Shown: positions 6,092 through 12,504 of the stretch, piece by piece
Layout: each line of letters starts with the position of its first letter
How positions within the stretch are numbered: the first letter of the stretch is position 1
Assembly: GCA_903924715.1 (NCBI GenBank)
Contig: CAIYCP010000404.1
Coordinates: 1 to 13,344, forward strand
Source: an uncultured beta proteobacterium
GTDB taxonomy: Bacteria; Pseudomonadota; Gammaproteobacteria; Burkholderiales; Burkholderiaceae_B
DNA length: 13,344 nucleotides
Reading direction: 5' to 3'
Translations under genes and position numbers: made by a program
The notes under the pieces: model-generated
What the model was told of the DNA's origin: nothing
The model's database searches: none
What the model saw: only the letters and a program-made list of their open reading frames with translations

Positions 6092-6116
6092 GTGTACGCT
6101 TGTACACGATTTTTTT
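6092..6116 (+). terminator. Possible rho-independent terminator after the TIGR02450 gene
   Basis: GTGTAC, loop GCTT, GTACAC, then GA and seven T. The stem is only 6 bp but perfect, lies 10 bp after the stop codon, and has the T-run. Strength is likely modest. Confidence 0.5.
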
Positions 6117-6279
6117 ATTGCGTATGACTCGTCTTCAACGTGCCACCAACTGCACCAAAAACTGATCCAATGGATTGTGAACCCACGATCGAACGCGGTT
6201 TGTGGCGGCGCAGTCGCAGAGTTGCGCGTAACATTGAGTAGAAACGCGTTCGCCAACTTATTAAACGTCGGAGGGTCTT

Positions 6280-6687
6280 TTGAAAAAAATTGCTTTGCCA
6301 AGACTCACCTTGTTTTTTGATGGCAAGTGCCCTCTGTGCCAGGCAGAGATTGTGTTCTTGTCACGTCGAAATCAAGCGGGTCTGCTCGCTTTTGTCGACA
6401 TCAACTCTGAACTCTATGATGAACGGACTGTGGGAGTAAGCTGTGCACAAGCGCTCGCCGAAATGTATGGGCAATTCGATAACGGATCCGTGATCAAAGG
6501 GCCTAGCGTATTTAGTGAAGCATATCGGCGCGCTGAGCTTCCTGCACTGGCTTGGGTGCTGTCTCGCAAGACTCTGGCCCCGCTGCTTGCGGTAGGCTAT
6601 CGTTTCTTTGCAAAACATCGCCACCGTATCTCTAAATTGTTCGGTCCGACTGCACTCTGGTTGGTGGGTGGCAACGGGTCTAGATAG
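6280..6687 (+). CDS. DCC-family (DUF393) thiol-disulfide oxidoreductase-like protein
   Basis: The start is TTG 6280 with GGAGGG 4 bases upstream; no ATG gives the N-terminal strand. The 135-residue protein begins with a hydrophobic strand leading to FFDGKCPLCQAEI. The D-x-x-C-x-x-C motif (D14, C17, C20) defines the DCC family, which has a thioredoxin-like fold. FVDINSEL and the AYRR...LAWVLS region also fit. No signal peptide is visible, so it is probably cytosolic or membrane-associated. A DUF5993-dsbB pair begins about 100 bp downstream on the same strand, so all three may serve thiol redox. The exact substrate is unknown for the family. Confidence 0.88.
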   Translation: MKKIALPRLTLFFDGKCPLCQAEIVFLSRRNQAGLLAFVDINSELYDERTVGVSCAQALAEMYGQFDNGSVIKGPSVFSEAYRRAELPALAWVLSRKTLAPLLAVGYRFFAKHRHRISKLFGPTALWLVGGNGSR

Positions 6688-6716
6688 CTATCATGCTCGA
6701 CAGAATTCGTAAAAAC

Positions 6717-6745
6717 CTGATTACAACGGGTATTAGGTCTATAAA
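6717..6745 (+). promoter_or_regulatory. Candidate sigma70 promoter for the DUF5993-dsbB pair
   Basis: CTGATT (6717-6722), a 17-bp spacer and TATAAA (6740-6745). The -10 matches 5 of 6 consensus bases and the -35 matches 3 of 6. It lies 45 bp before the DUF5993 start in the 102-bp gap after the DCC gene. It was found by eye only. Confidence 0.3.
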
Positions 6746-6789
6746 AGAAATTGAGTCGTTTTTCACCATCACTTAAAAGAATCCTAGCC

Positions 6790-6948
6790 ATGATCATGAT
6801 GTTGCCCTTTCTAACCACCTTCATTGCGATTGCGCTCAGCATGCGGGGGCTTCGTAAACAGGCGATTGGCGTCTGGTTCATTTCGTTGATCATTTATTTG
6901 ATTTGGATGAAATTTCATATGACCGATAAACTCAATATTTCGCTTTAG
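6790..6948 (+). CDS. DUF5993-family small membrane protein
   Basis: A 52-residue protein with two hydrophobic segments (about 4-18 and 28-42) flanking a basic turn (MRGLRKQ), ending HMTDKLNISL. The TD-x-LNI(S/D)L ending and position just before dsbB are typical of DUF5993 proteins. Three ATG codons (6790, 6796, 6799) could serve as start; I chose the first, but the family often starts M-M-L-P, so 6796 or 6799 is possible. It ends 8 bp before the dsbB ATG, with the dsbB Shine-Dalgarno in that gap, so the two are surely co-expressed. A role as a partner of this DsbB type is inferred from the recurrent pairing. Confidence 0.75.
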   Translation: MIMMLPFLTTFIAIALSMRGLRKQAIGVWFISLIIYLIWMKFHMTDKLNISL

Positions 6949-6956
6949 AGGTTGCC

Positions 6957-7529
6957 ATGAACAACTTGACAAACTCGCCCAGCAAGCTCACCGTCACTTT
7001 ATCGAGCCAGCTCAATCTGTTGGCCTTGCTCGCAATTTGCGGTTCGCTACTCGCAGCGTTTTATTATCAAATTGCCTTTAACGAGCTTCCTTGTCCGCTC
7101 TGTCAGTTGCAACGAGTCGCCCTCACTCTGGTCGGTATTGGCATGATGCTCAATATTCGTTTTGGCGCATCAAATGTTCACTATGCAATGATCCTGGCCT
7201 CGGCCTTAGTGGGCGCCGCGACCTCTATGCGACAAATTCTCTTACACATTGCACCTGGCGATCAGGGGTATGGTTCTGCCTTGTTTGGCTTGCATTTTTA
7301 TACCTGGAGCTTTATCTCTTTCGTCGTCACGATGGTTTTTTGCGCAGTGATGCTTTGTATCGATCGTCAACCCGACAAACAGCTCAATCGCGGTGTCTCT
7401 GGGTTTGTCGCGACCGCAGTCATTGTTTTATTTTTTGCTCTGGCTGCAGCCAATACGGTGAGCTCAGTGATGGTTTGCCAGTTCGGGCCTTGTCCCGATA
7501 ATCCTACGCAATATCTCTGGAAGTTTTAA
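6957..7529 (+). CDS. dsbB: DsbB-like disulfide bond formation protein
   Basis: An inner-membrane protein that passes electrons from DsbA-type thiols to quinones. The 190-residue protein has membrane segments at about 20-40, 52-67, 76-93, 112-135 and 150-170. The first active pair is C46-P-L-C49 in the first periplasmic loop, followed by QLQR as in DsbB. E. coli DsbB has its second pair in a loop between the third and fourth segments. Here that loop (HIAPGDQGYGSALFGLHFYT) has no Cys. Instead C174 and C179 sit in a C-terminal tail, CQFGPCPDNPTQY. This is a recognisable variant accompanying DUF5993. GAGGT lies 5 bases before the ATG. The gene symbol is by family; a DsbA partner is not in the window. 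Confidence 0.9.
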   Translation: MNNLTNSPSKLTVTLSSQLNLLALLAICGSLLAAFYYQIAFNELPCPLCQLQRVALTLVGIGMMLNIRFGASNVHYAMILASALVGAATSMRQILLHIAPGDQGYGSALFGLHFYTWSFISFVVTMVFCAVMLCIDRQPDKQLNRGVSGFVATAVIVLFFALAAANTVSSVMVCQFGPCPDNPTQYLWKF

Positions 7530-7548
7530 CCCGGTTGTTGCGTATCTT

Positions 7549-8376
7549 TCAATCTATTTTTGACGAACTTGCGCAGCGAAAACCAATATTATGATGCCCC
7601 GCTTTTGGATTGCGAGATAAATTTCTACCTCTTTGGGTTGTCGTGATCTCTTCTTCGCTCGAATCATGTCCGCCACCGCGCGTAGAACGAACTGGACCAG
7701 GAGTTTGATTTTCTCGTCCATCGTCAGCTTTGTAGGGGTAGGGCCGATAGGCGCTAGACATCCATTCCCATTGATTGCCAGCCAAGTCTAAAATTCCATA
7801 GGGACTTGCCCCTTCTGGAAACGCATCAACCGGTGCAGACGAGTTGTAGGCTGCACCGTACAGCGCCCGATTGTGATTCGGCTTTGAATTGCCCCACGGA
7901 TATTTTCTTCCATCAGTTCCGCGTGCGGATTTTTCCCATTCTGCTTCTGTCGGCAATCGCTTATTCAACCAATTGCAGTACTCACGCGCACCTACCCAAC
8001 TCACTTCATTGACGGGGTGCGTTGCGTAACCCAGATCCGCTTGCCAGCTTGAGTCTCGCTGATGAATTCTGGCATCACGATCATCGTCATCATAAAACGA
8101 CTCACCTAGATGATTTCGTAAGCCTCGCGCATTCAGAAATTTCGCAAAATCAGCATTGCTGACTGGAAGCACGTCAATAAAAAACGATTTCACAAAAATA
8201 CGATGCTCTGGTTTTTCATCATCGGGTCCATTGTTAGAACCCATCGCGAAATAGCCCTCTGAAATCAGAGCCATCGTATTGAAGGAACTGGCACCGACTG
8301 CAGTCGTTTGGGCTTGAATAATTGCCGTAAACGCCAGCAACGTCAGCCAAAGGAATCGCGACCTAGTCCCAATCAT
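7549..8376 (-). CDS. Secreted SUMF1/FGE-domain protein without the catalytic cysteines
   Basis: From ATG 8376 the protein has 275 residues and begins with a signal peptide (MIGTRSRF, hydrophobic WLTLLAFTAII, then QAQTTAVGA). A TTG at 8439 would extend it by 21 polar residues ahead of the signal, which is less likely. The rest is a formylglycine-generating-enzyme/SUMF1 fold: FAMGSNNGPDDEKPEH, HPVNEVSWVGAREYCNWLN, RLPTEAEWEKSARG (140-153), YPWGN, GNQWEWMSS (200-208), a Gly-rich STRGGGH and NIGFRCA (263-269). True FGEs have a Cys pair before NxGFRC. The matching stretch here (TTTQRGRNLSRNPKAGHH) has none, so it is probably not a sulfatase activator. It converges on dsbB with 19 bp between stops. 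Confidence 0.87.
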   Translation of the reverse strand: MIGTRSRFLWLTLLAFTAIIQAQTTAVGASSFNTMALISEGYFAMGSNNGPDDEKPEHRIFVKSFFIDVLPVSNADFAKFLNARGLRNHLGESFYDDDDRDARIHQRDSSWQADLGYATHPVNEVSWVGAREYCNWLNKRLPTEAEWEKSARGTDGRKYPWGNSKPNHNRALYGAAYNSSAPVDAFPEGASPYGILDLAGNQWEWMSSAYRPYPYKADDGRENQTPGPVRSTRGGGHDSSEEEITTTQRGRNLSRNPKAGHHNIGFRCASSSKID

Positions 8377-8526
8377 ATTTGTTGAACCTGAAGACGACAG
8401 AGTGGTTTGCCTAGTCGAGAAATGGAGTTTGAGACTCAACAGCCTATCATAAGGCTACACGGCTTTGTTGAAGTCTGTCATTTTGGGTTACGCTTATTGA
8501 TCTAAAAAACGATTCTTGGGGTAAAT

Positions 8527-8910
8527 ATGTTTAGTCATGTAATGGTAGGTGCAAACGATTTAGAAGTATCGCGAAAATTCTATGACGCAGTGTTTTCTGT
8601 CTTGGGTATTGCGCCGGGGGTCATCAACCGAGATATTCGCTACTTCTACCGCACGCCCACAGGGGTCTTTGCGTTCACACTGCCTATTGATAACAAAGCG
8701 GCTACGCCAGCTAACGGCGGTACGATCGGCTTTTTAGCGCAATCGCCAGAGCAGGTCGATGCGTTTCATGCCGCTGGCGTTGCAAATGGTGGCACAACCT
8801 GTGAAGATCCTCCTGGCTATCGTGAAGGCCCTGCCGGAAAACTGTATCTCGCCTATTTGCGTGATCCAATCGGCAACAAAATTTGCGCGATGTTGAGAGT
8901 GCCGAAGTAA
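8527..8910 (+). CDS. VOC-superfamily (glyoxalase/dioxygenase-like) protein
   Basis: A single-module vicinal-oxygen-chelate protein of 127 residues. The pattern is clear: FSHVMVGANDLEVSRKFYDA (strand with H4, then helix), a middle strand GTIGFLAQSPEQVDAFHAA, and YLAYLRDPIGNKICAMLRV at the end. H4 is the usual first metal ligand. The other ligand positions are not obviously His or Glu, so the metal and substrate are uncertain. TTGGGGT lies a few bases before the ATG. A GST-like gene starts 40 bp downstream on the same strand; GST and VOC proteins often take part in detoxification, but no shared substrate is indicated. Confidence 0.88.
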   Translation: MFSHVMVGANDLEVSRKFYDAVFSVLGIAPGVINRDIRYFYRTPTGVFAFTLPIDNKAATPANGGTIGFLAQSPEQVDAFHAAGVANGGTTCEDPPGYREGPAGKLYLAYLRDPIGNKICAMLRVPK

Positions 8911-8950
8911 GTGTTGTGTCTAGTCAAAAATATATTCAAGAGGAACCTAC

Positions 8951-9562
8951 ATGCAACTCTACATTAGCCCAGGCTCACCTTACGCGCGAATCGCACGCAT
9001 TCTAGTGATTGAGAAAGGGTTGTCGGCAAAAGTTGAAGTGATTTCGGCCAAGACGCGCACAACTGATAGCCCCTACTATCAAATTAACCCCTCGGGCAGG
9101 GTGCCATATCTAGTGTGCGATGACGGTCTCGGACTTGAAGATTCGGGCTTGATCTGTTCTTACCTTGATCATCTTGAGGGCCATCCCAGTTTTGCGTTGG
9201 TTGCGGGTGAGGCAGGCTTTGAGGCCAGACGCCTTGAGGCGCTAGTGCGCAGCACGCTTGATGGCTTGGCGGTACTGGGGCGAGAAAAGTGGCGACCTGT
9301 TAACGAGCAATCTCCCAAAATCGTTCTTCACGAAACTGATCGTGCGAATCGTCTACTGAATCTTTGGGAACAACAAATCAATCATCCTTTGTTTCACGGC
9401 CAACTCAATATGGTGCAAATTGTGTTTGGGTGTACCTTGGGTTTTGCGGATTTGATACCTGATTTTTCATGGCGCTCCAGTCATCCAAAGTTGAATAACT
9501 GGTTTGAAGCGATTTCTGCACGACCATCATTTTTAGAGACAAAACCTCCGGCACCTAAGTGA
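8951..9562 (+). CDS. Glutathione S-transferase-family protein
   Basis: A 203-residue cytosolic GST. The N-terminal thioredoxin-like domain reads LYISPGSPYARIARILVIEK, with S9/Y11 near the expected active-site position. INPSGRVPYLV (45-55) holds the cis-Pro and EDSGLICSYLD (63-73) the glutathione-binding acidic-Ser pair. The C-terminal helical domain ends with HPKLNNWFEAISARPSF, the standard final helix. AAGAGGA precedes the ATG by about 7 bases. It follows the VOC gene by 40 bp and is probably co-transcribed with it. The class and substrate cannot be read from sequence. Confidence 0.92.
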   Translation: MQLYISPGSPYARIARILVIEKGLSAKVEVISAKTRTTDSPYYQINPSGRVPYLVCDDGLGLEDSGLICSYLDHLEGHPSFALVAGEAGFEARRLEALVRSTLDGLAVLGREKWRPVNEQSPKIVLHETDRANRLLNLWEQQINHPLFHGQLNMVQIVFGCTLGFADLIPDFSWRSSHPKLNNWFEAISARPSFLETKPPAPK

Positions 9563-9585
9563 TAATTAAGATACGTTTGCGAGCG

Positions 9586-9615
9586 TGGTCACTTTGGGTG
9601 CTTTTTTAAGATAAT
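9586..9615 (+). promoter_or_regulatory. Candidate sigma70 promoter for the cupin gene
   Basis: TGGTCA (9586-9591), an 18-bp spacer and GATAAT (9610-9615), lying 73 bp before the cupin ATG. The matches to consensus are 4 of 6 and 5 of 6. It is an eye-level candidate only. Confidence 0.28.
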
Positions 9616-9687
9616 GTGCGCCGCTACATGGCACACAAATTGCTTAAGCTGCAGTGACCAATCACTGACTTCTTTGAGGCCGCAACC

Positions 9688-10041
9688 ATGTCAACAGAAC
9701 GCATTTTCACCCTTGCCGATTTTTTGCAGCCTTCCGACCTAGAGCCTGTCAGATCGGTGGTCTCTCGTACGGAAGACACCGCGATCGTTGCGTGGCATGT
9801 CAACCCTGGGCAACATTTGCCCGCGCACGCGCACCCGACAGGCCAAGACACTTGGGTGATTATCTCTGGTACTGGTACTTATCAGTTAGATAAAGAAGGC
9901 AATACGAAGATCATTAAAGCAGGGGACATTGTCATTGCTCCGACCGGTGCCGTACATGGCGTCTATAACCACGGCACAGAACCCCTGATTTTTGTAGGTG
10001 TGGTTGCCCCTGCTGAATCCGGTTTTGAGTTGCTCGCTTGA
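9688..10041 (+). CDS. Small cupin-domain protein
   Basis: A 117-residue single-domain cupin. Motif 1 is visible as G41-x5-H47-A-H49-x4-D54-x6-G61, with Asp where the usual metal ligand is Glu. Motif 2 is perfect: G79-x5-P85-x-G87-x2-H90-x3-N94 (GDIVIAPTGAVHGVYN). Three His and an acidic residue could bind a metal. GAGG lies 8 bases before the ATG. It could be a small dioxygenase, an isomerase or a sugar/ligand-binding protein; the sequence does not decide. It stands between the GST and BLUF genes on the same strand with more than 120 bp on each side, so it probably has its own promoter. Confidence 0.88.
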   Translation: MSTERIFTLADFLQPSDLEPVRSVVSRTEDTAIVAWHVNPGQHLPAHAHPTGQDTWVIISGTGTYQLDKEGNTKIIKAGDIVIAPTGAVHGVYNHGTEPLIFVGVVAPAESGFELLA

Positions 10042-10111
10042 TACGAATGATGGCGAATAGCTGATTGCTTGCTCGATGCTGCGTCGCTGGTCTAGCGCGC
10101 GCGAGAGTAAG

Positions 10112-10139
10112 ACTTCTTGAGGTGACAGAAGTGGTTTTT
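10112..10139 (+). terminator. Possible terminator after the cupin gene
   Basis: ACTTCT, a 9-base loop, AGAAGT, then GG and five T. The stem is AT-rich and only 6 bp, so it is weak. It lies 71 bp after the cupin stop. Confidence 0.3.
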
Positions 10140-10205
10140 GCCTTTAAGATCAACGACCGCTTGGTACTGATGAAACGCGGTGCTGATTAAAATAACGAGC
10201 CATGT

Positions 10206-10703
10206 ATGACAGTCCAAGTTAATAAAGACGTTGCAGATGCATCTGAAGTGTTTGCCTTGATTTATGTTAGTACCGCCATCACGCCGAAGACTCAGTCAGA
10301 ACTCGCAAGCTTGCTTGTTCAGTTTAGAAAAAATAATCAAAAAAATAACATAGCAGGAATGTTGTTGTTTAAAGATCCTTTCTTCTTACAGGTTCTTGAA
10401 GGTAAAGAAAGTGATGTCAGGCGGCTCTATAAAAAAATTGAAGCAGATCCTCGTCATCATCGCCTCGAAATCTTGTATCAAGGTGGTCAACAGCAACAAG
10501 AGTTCTCAGATTGGTCGATGGCGTTTCATGATCTGGATGATGGCGTCAGCCGTTCTATCAAAGGGTATAGCGAAGATTTAAATACACCACTCCAGGATGC
10601 TTTAGCGCTGCAAGATCAGTCGCAATTAAGACAATTTATCTCGCTGTTTATGCTTGACTTGATCCCTCGGTCAAAGTTGGCGTTAAAACTAAAAGGTCTT
10701 TGA
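10206..10703 (+). CDS. Short BLUF-domain blue-light photoreceptor
   Basis: BLUF domains bind FAD and sense blue light. This 165-residue protein has one BLUF domain and no output domain. Key residues are visible: Y20 in LIYVSTA, an Asn in the flavin-binding KNNQKNNIAGMLLF helix-strand region (N43/N44), Q62 in FFLQVLEG, then DPRHHRLEIL and W103-S-M105. Tyr, Asn, Gln, Trp and Met are the photochemically important set. The C-terminal tail (about 110-165) is two or more helices, as in stand-alone BLUF proteins that act by binding a partner. The ATG at 10202 is out of frame. The Shine-Dalgarno (ACGAG) is weak. No partner such as an EAL protein or MerR-type regulator is in the window. Confidence 0.93.
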   Translation: MTVQVNKDVADASEVFALIYVSTAITPKTQSELASLLVQFRKNNQKNNIAGMLLFKDPFFLQVLEGKESDVRRLYKKIEADPRHHRLEILYQGGQQQQEFSDWSMAFHDLDDGVSRSIKGYSEDLNTPLQDALALQDQSQLRQFISLFMLDLIPRSKLALKLKGL

Positions 10704-10718
10704 TCCGATCAATCCCTT

Positions 10719-10940
10719 TTAGCGTGCGTGCAGCAGCTGCTGCACGGCGACACACACTGGCATGAGATCGGGGATGATTAGCCGGGTAAAGCGATCAAGC
10801 GCTGGCCGCATCTCTGCGACGTTCTCGGGTGCTGACTCAAGCGCAGGTAACATGGTCATTGCCTGAATTTCAGCCGCTCGACATGTACTCTCGCTTGCTT
10901 TGCCAAGCTTGACCACGAGCGAACCCGAGAGATACGCCTC
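10719..10940 (-). pseudogene. Possible remnant of an unknown minus-strand gene
   Basis: The minus strand is open from 11039 to a TAA at 10719. The upstream part (10966-11039) is antisense to the signal peptide of the next gene and is probably not coding. The part from about 10940 down looks like ordinary protein (LSGSLVVKLGKASESTCRAA, then a helical stretch ending MPVCVAVQQLLHAR) and is visibly more GC-rich than the plus-strand gene beside it. No start codon with a ribosome site fits, so I read it as the 3' end of a decayed gene. I recognise no family. Confidence 0.3.
10727..10746. repeat. 20-bp perfect palindrome 23 bp after the BLUF gene
   Basis: CGTGCAGCAG followed by CTGCTGCACG is its own reverse complement. 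It lies between the BLUF stop and the minus-strand remnant's last codons (encoding QQLLH). As RNA it could form an 8-bp hairpin with a 4-base loop. No T-run follows on the plus strand; on the minus strand the segment beyond it runs into AAAAGGGAT. It could be a protein-binding site, a bidirectional transcription stop or a by-product of CAG/CTG codons. Confidence 0.5.
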
Positions 10941-10965
10941 TTTAATCACAAATAAGTGAATAAAA

Positions 10966-11547
10966 ATGATTAATAAAACTATCGGCACGCTGATGATCCT
11001 ATTTTGCCAATGTGCTGCGTCAATGGAGATCTCGGTCACGGGTACAACGGTTCACATGTCTGGGACTGTTGTGGGTGGCGAATGCGATAAGCTCAAGAAA
11101 ATTATTAGTGACGGCCCAATTACTCTAGTTGTGCTCAGCAACTCTAATGGCGGTAACGCAAATACTGGTTATTGCGTCGGAGAGACGATTCGAAAAAATA
11201 AAATCTCAACAGTGATTGAGGGATTTTGCTTGTCCTCATGCTCACGCATGTGGCTGGGTGGCATCACTCGAAAACTTGATGGTGATGAGTCGACAGTAGG
11301 CTTGCATGGCAATTATAAAAATAGCGGACACTTGATTGAGGAAAGTACAACCCGCTTATGGGAATGGATACCTCGATTTGCACCCGAAGTGGATGTTGCG
11401 CTCATGAACCAGTGGACGGCTCTTTTTTACAGCAAGCAGATGATGTATTTCTATAACAAGCGCGCATCGTTGTGTATGAACGGTAGAAATGACTGCTCAA
11501 GTGTCGCCGACAAAAATGTTTTTAATACAGGTTTGGCTACTCAGTAG
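10966..11547 (+). CDS. Secreted ClpP-fold protein (COG3904-like)
   Basis: A 193-residue protein with an N-terminal signal (MINKTIGTLMILFCQCAAS). The core resembles periplasmic ClpP/crotonase-fold proteins: VVLSNSNGGNANTGYCVGE (55-73) matches the conserved N-S-x-GG-N segment that forms the oxyanion loop. GFCLSSCSRMWLGG (86-99) matches the segment carrying the nucleophile, probably S91. VGLHGNY (111-117) supplies a likely catalytic His (H114). Several Cys (40, 70, 88, 92, 170, 177) fit a periplasmic disulfide-bonded protein. No strong Shine-Dalgarno is visible. Whether it is an active protease is unknown. It converges with the hydrolase gene, with 33 bp between stops. Confidence 0.8.
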   Translation: MINKTIGTLMILFCQCAASMEISVTGTTVHMSGTVVGGECDKLKKIISDGPITLVVLSNSNGGNANTGYCVGETIRKNKISTVIEGFCLSSCSRMWLGGITRKLDGDESTVGLHGNYKNSGHLIEESTTRLWEWIPRFAPEVDVALMNQWTALFYSKQMMYFYNKRASLCMNGRNDCSSVADKNVFNTGLATQ

Positions 11548-11580
11548 ATGCCTCAATCTTTTTGGTGCGCCTGTAAATAG

Positions 11581-12462
11581 TTAAGACGTTTTCATGATCT
11601 CTGAGCCCAGTGCCCGCGCATCGCGTGTGAGCCAGCGTCCGGCCTCGACCGTCGCGATAAATTCGGCGACATCACGGTTGAAGCGCTCAGGTTCTTCTAG
11701 GTTAAGCGTATGACCCGTCTTGGGCATCACAATCAGCCCGCTAGCAGGGATCGTTTTTTTCATGAAGATGCCAGGTTGTAAACAGTGATCGTCTTCATCG
11801 CCCACCATAATAAGCGTTGGCACAGTCATCTTTTTAAGGTCGGCTTCAAGATCATAAATAGAGGGGCGCTCGGCTTGCACGCCTCGCATGGTGTTCGCGC
11901 TACCTGTGCTGTCATGCTCTCCTAGTTGTATCGCAAATTCTTGCCATCCGCGTGGATCTTTGTTTTGATATTGCACGCGCGAGGCCCCTAGCGAATAGGT
12001 TTTCGCAAACGTTTCGCTACCAAGTGTTTCGAACTGTTTGGCGACTTCGCGCGACAGCCCTCTGAAATAATCTTCATTTTGTTTTTCAGCACCATAGCCC
12101 GCACCGGCTACTGTCAACGAAAGTGCACGGTCGGGCGCATTCAGGCCAAAATGTAAGGTCGCAAAACCGCCCATCGATAAGCCCACAATGTGAGCGCGAT
12201 CGACTTTGGCGGCATCCATCACTGACAAAATATCGTTAACGGCTTGCCGTTGCGAATAAGCAGTCGCGTTTTTTGGAATGTCAGACGGAGCAAAACCGCG
12301 CGCAGAAAAAGTAAGGCAGCGATGGCGTCGCGCGAAGTAACGCATTTGGGGCTCCCAGCTGCGCCAGTCACCGCCGAACTCATGCACAAAAACAATCGGG
12401 GTGCCGCTGCCTGCTTCTTCGTAGTACAGGCGGATATTGTCAGTAGTCGTTGCCCAAGTCAT
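11581..12462 (-). CDS. Alpha/beta-hydrolase fold enzyme
   Basis: A 293-residue hydrolase of the lactonase/esterase group. Visible features are the oxyanion region VFVHEFGGDWRSW (24-36), nucleophile elbow HIVGLSMGGF with S96, likely acid D222 or D224/D225 in MVGDEDDHC, and base H251 in KTGHTLNLEEP. The cap region lies between about 120 and 200. The triad is complete, so it should be active; the substrate is not evident, though enol-lactonase-like enzymes share this layout. There is no signal peptide. The start is ATG 12462. The Bug receptor gene ends 42 bp upstream on the same strand, which suggests an operon for uptake and cleavage of an organic acid or ester. Confidence 0.92.
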   Translation of the reverse strand: MTWATTTDNIRLYYEEAGSGTPIVFVHEFGGDWRSWEPQMRYFARRHRCLTFSARGFAPSDIPKNATAYSQRQAVNDILSVMDAAKVDRAHIVGLSMGGFATLHFGLNAPDRALSLTVAGAGYGAEKQNEDYFRGLSREVAKQFETLGSETFAKTYSLGASRVQYQNKDPRGWQEFAIQLGEHDSTGSANTMRGVQAERPSIYDLEADLKKMTVPTLIMVGDEDDHCLQPGIFMKKTIPASGLIVMPKTGHTLNLEEPERFNRDVAEFIATVEAGRWLTRDARALGSEIMKTS

Positions 12463-12504
12463 ATTTTTTTACAGCCTTGTTTTTTGCGATTCTAGAATTT
12501 TGAT

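Noticed and set aside
5957..6320. Plus- and minus-strand ORFs of about 112-114 codons over the TIGR02450 gene and the following gap
   Set aside because: They overlap a recognised conserved gene and have unnatural composition (scattered His/Cys/Trp) and no ribosome site.
6597..6893. Minus-strand ORF of 98 codons
   Set aside because: It is antisense to the DCC end and the DUF5993 gene, both recognised families.
8441..8456. AGCCT-N6-AGGCT inverted repeat upstream of the SUMF1 gene
   Set aside because: The stem is only 5 bp and no T-run or clear operator context is seen.
9932..10153. Minus-strand ORF of 73 codons over the cupin 3' end
   Set aside because: It is a shadow of the cupin gene with Arg/Thr-rich composition.
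10062..10203. Short plus-strand frame ending in VVFAFKINDRLVLMKRGAD
   Set aside because: About 42 codons with no clear start and no recognised family; it overlaps the possible terminator.
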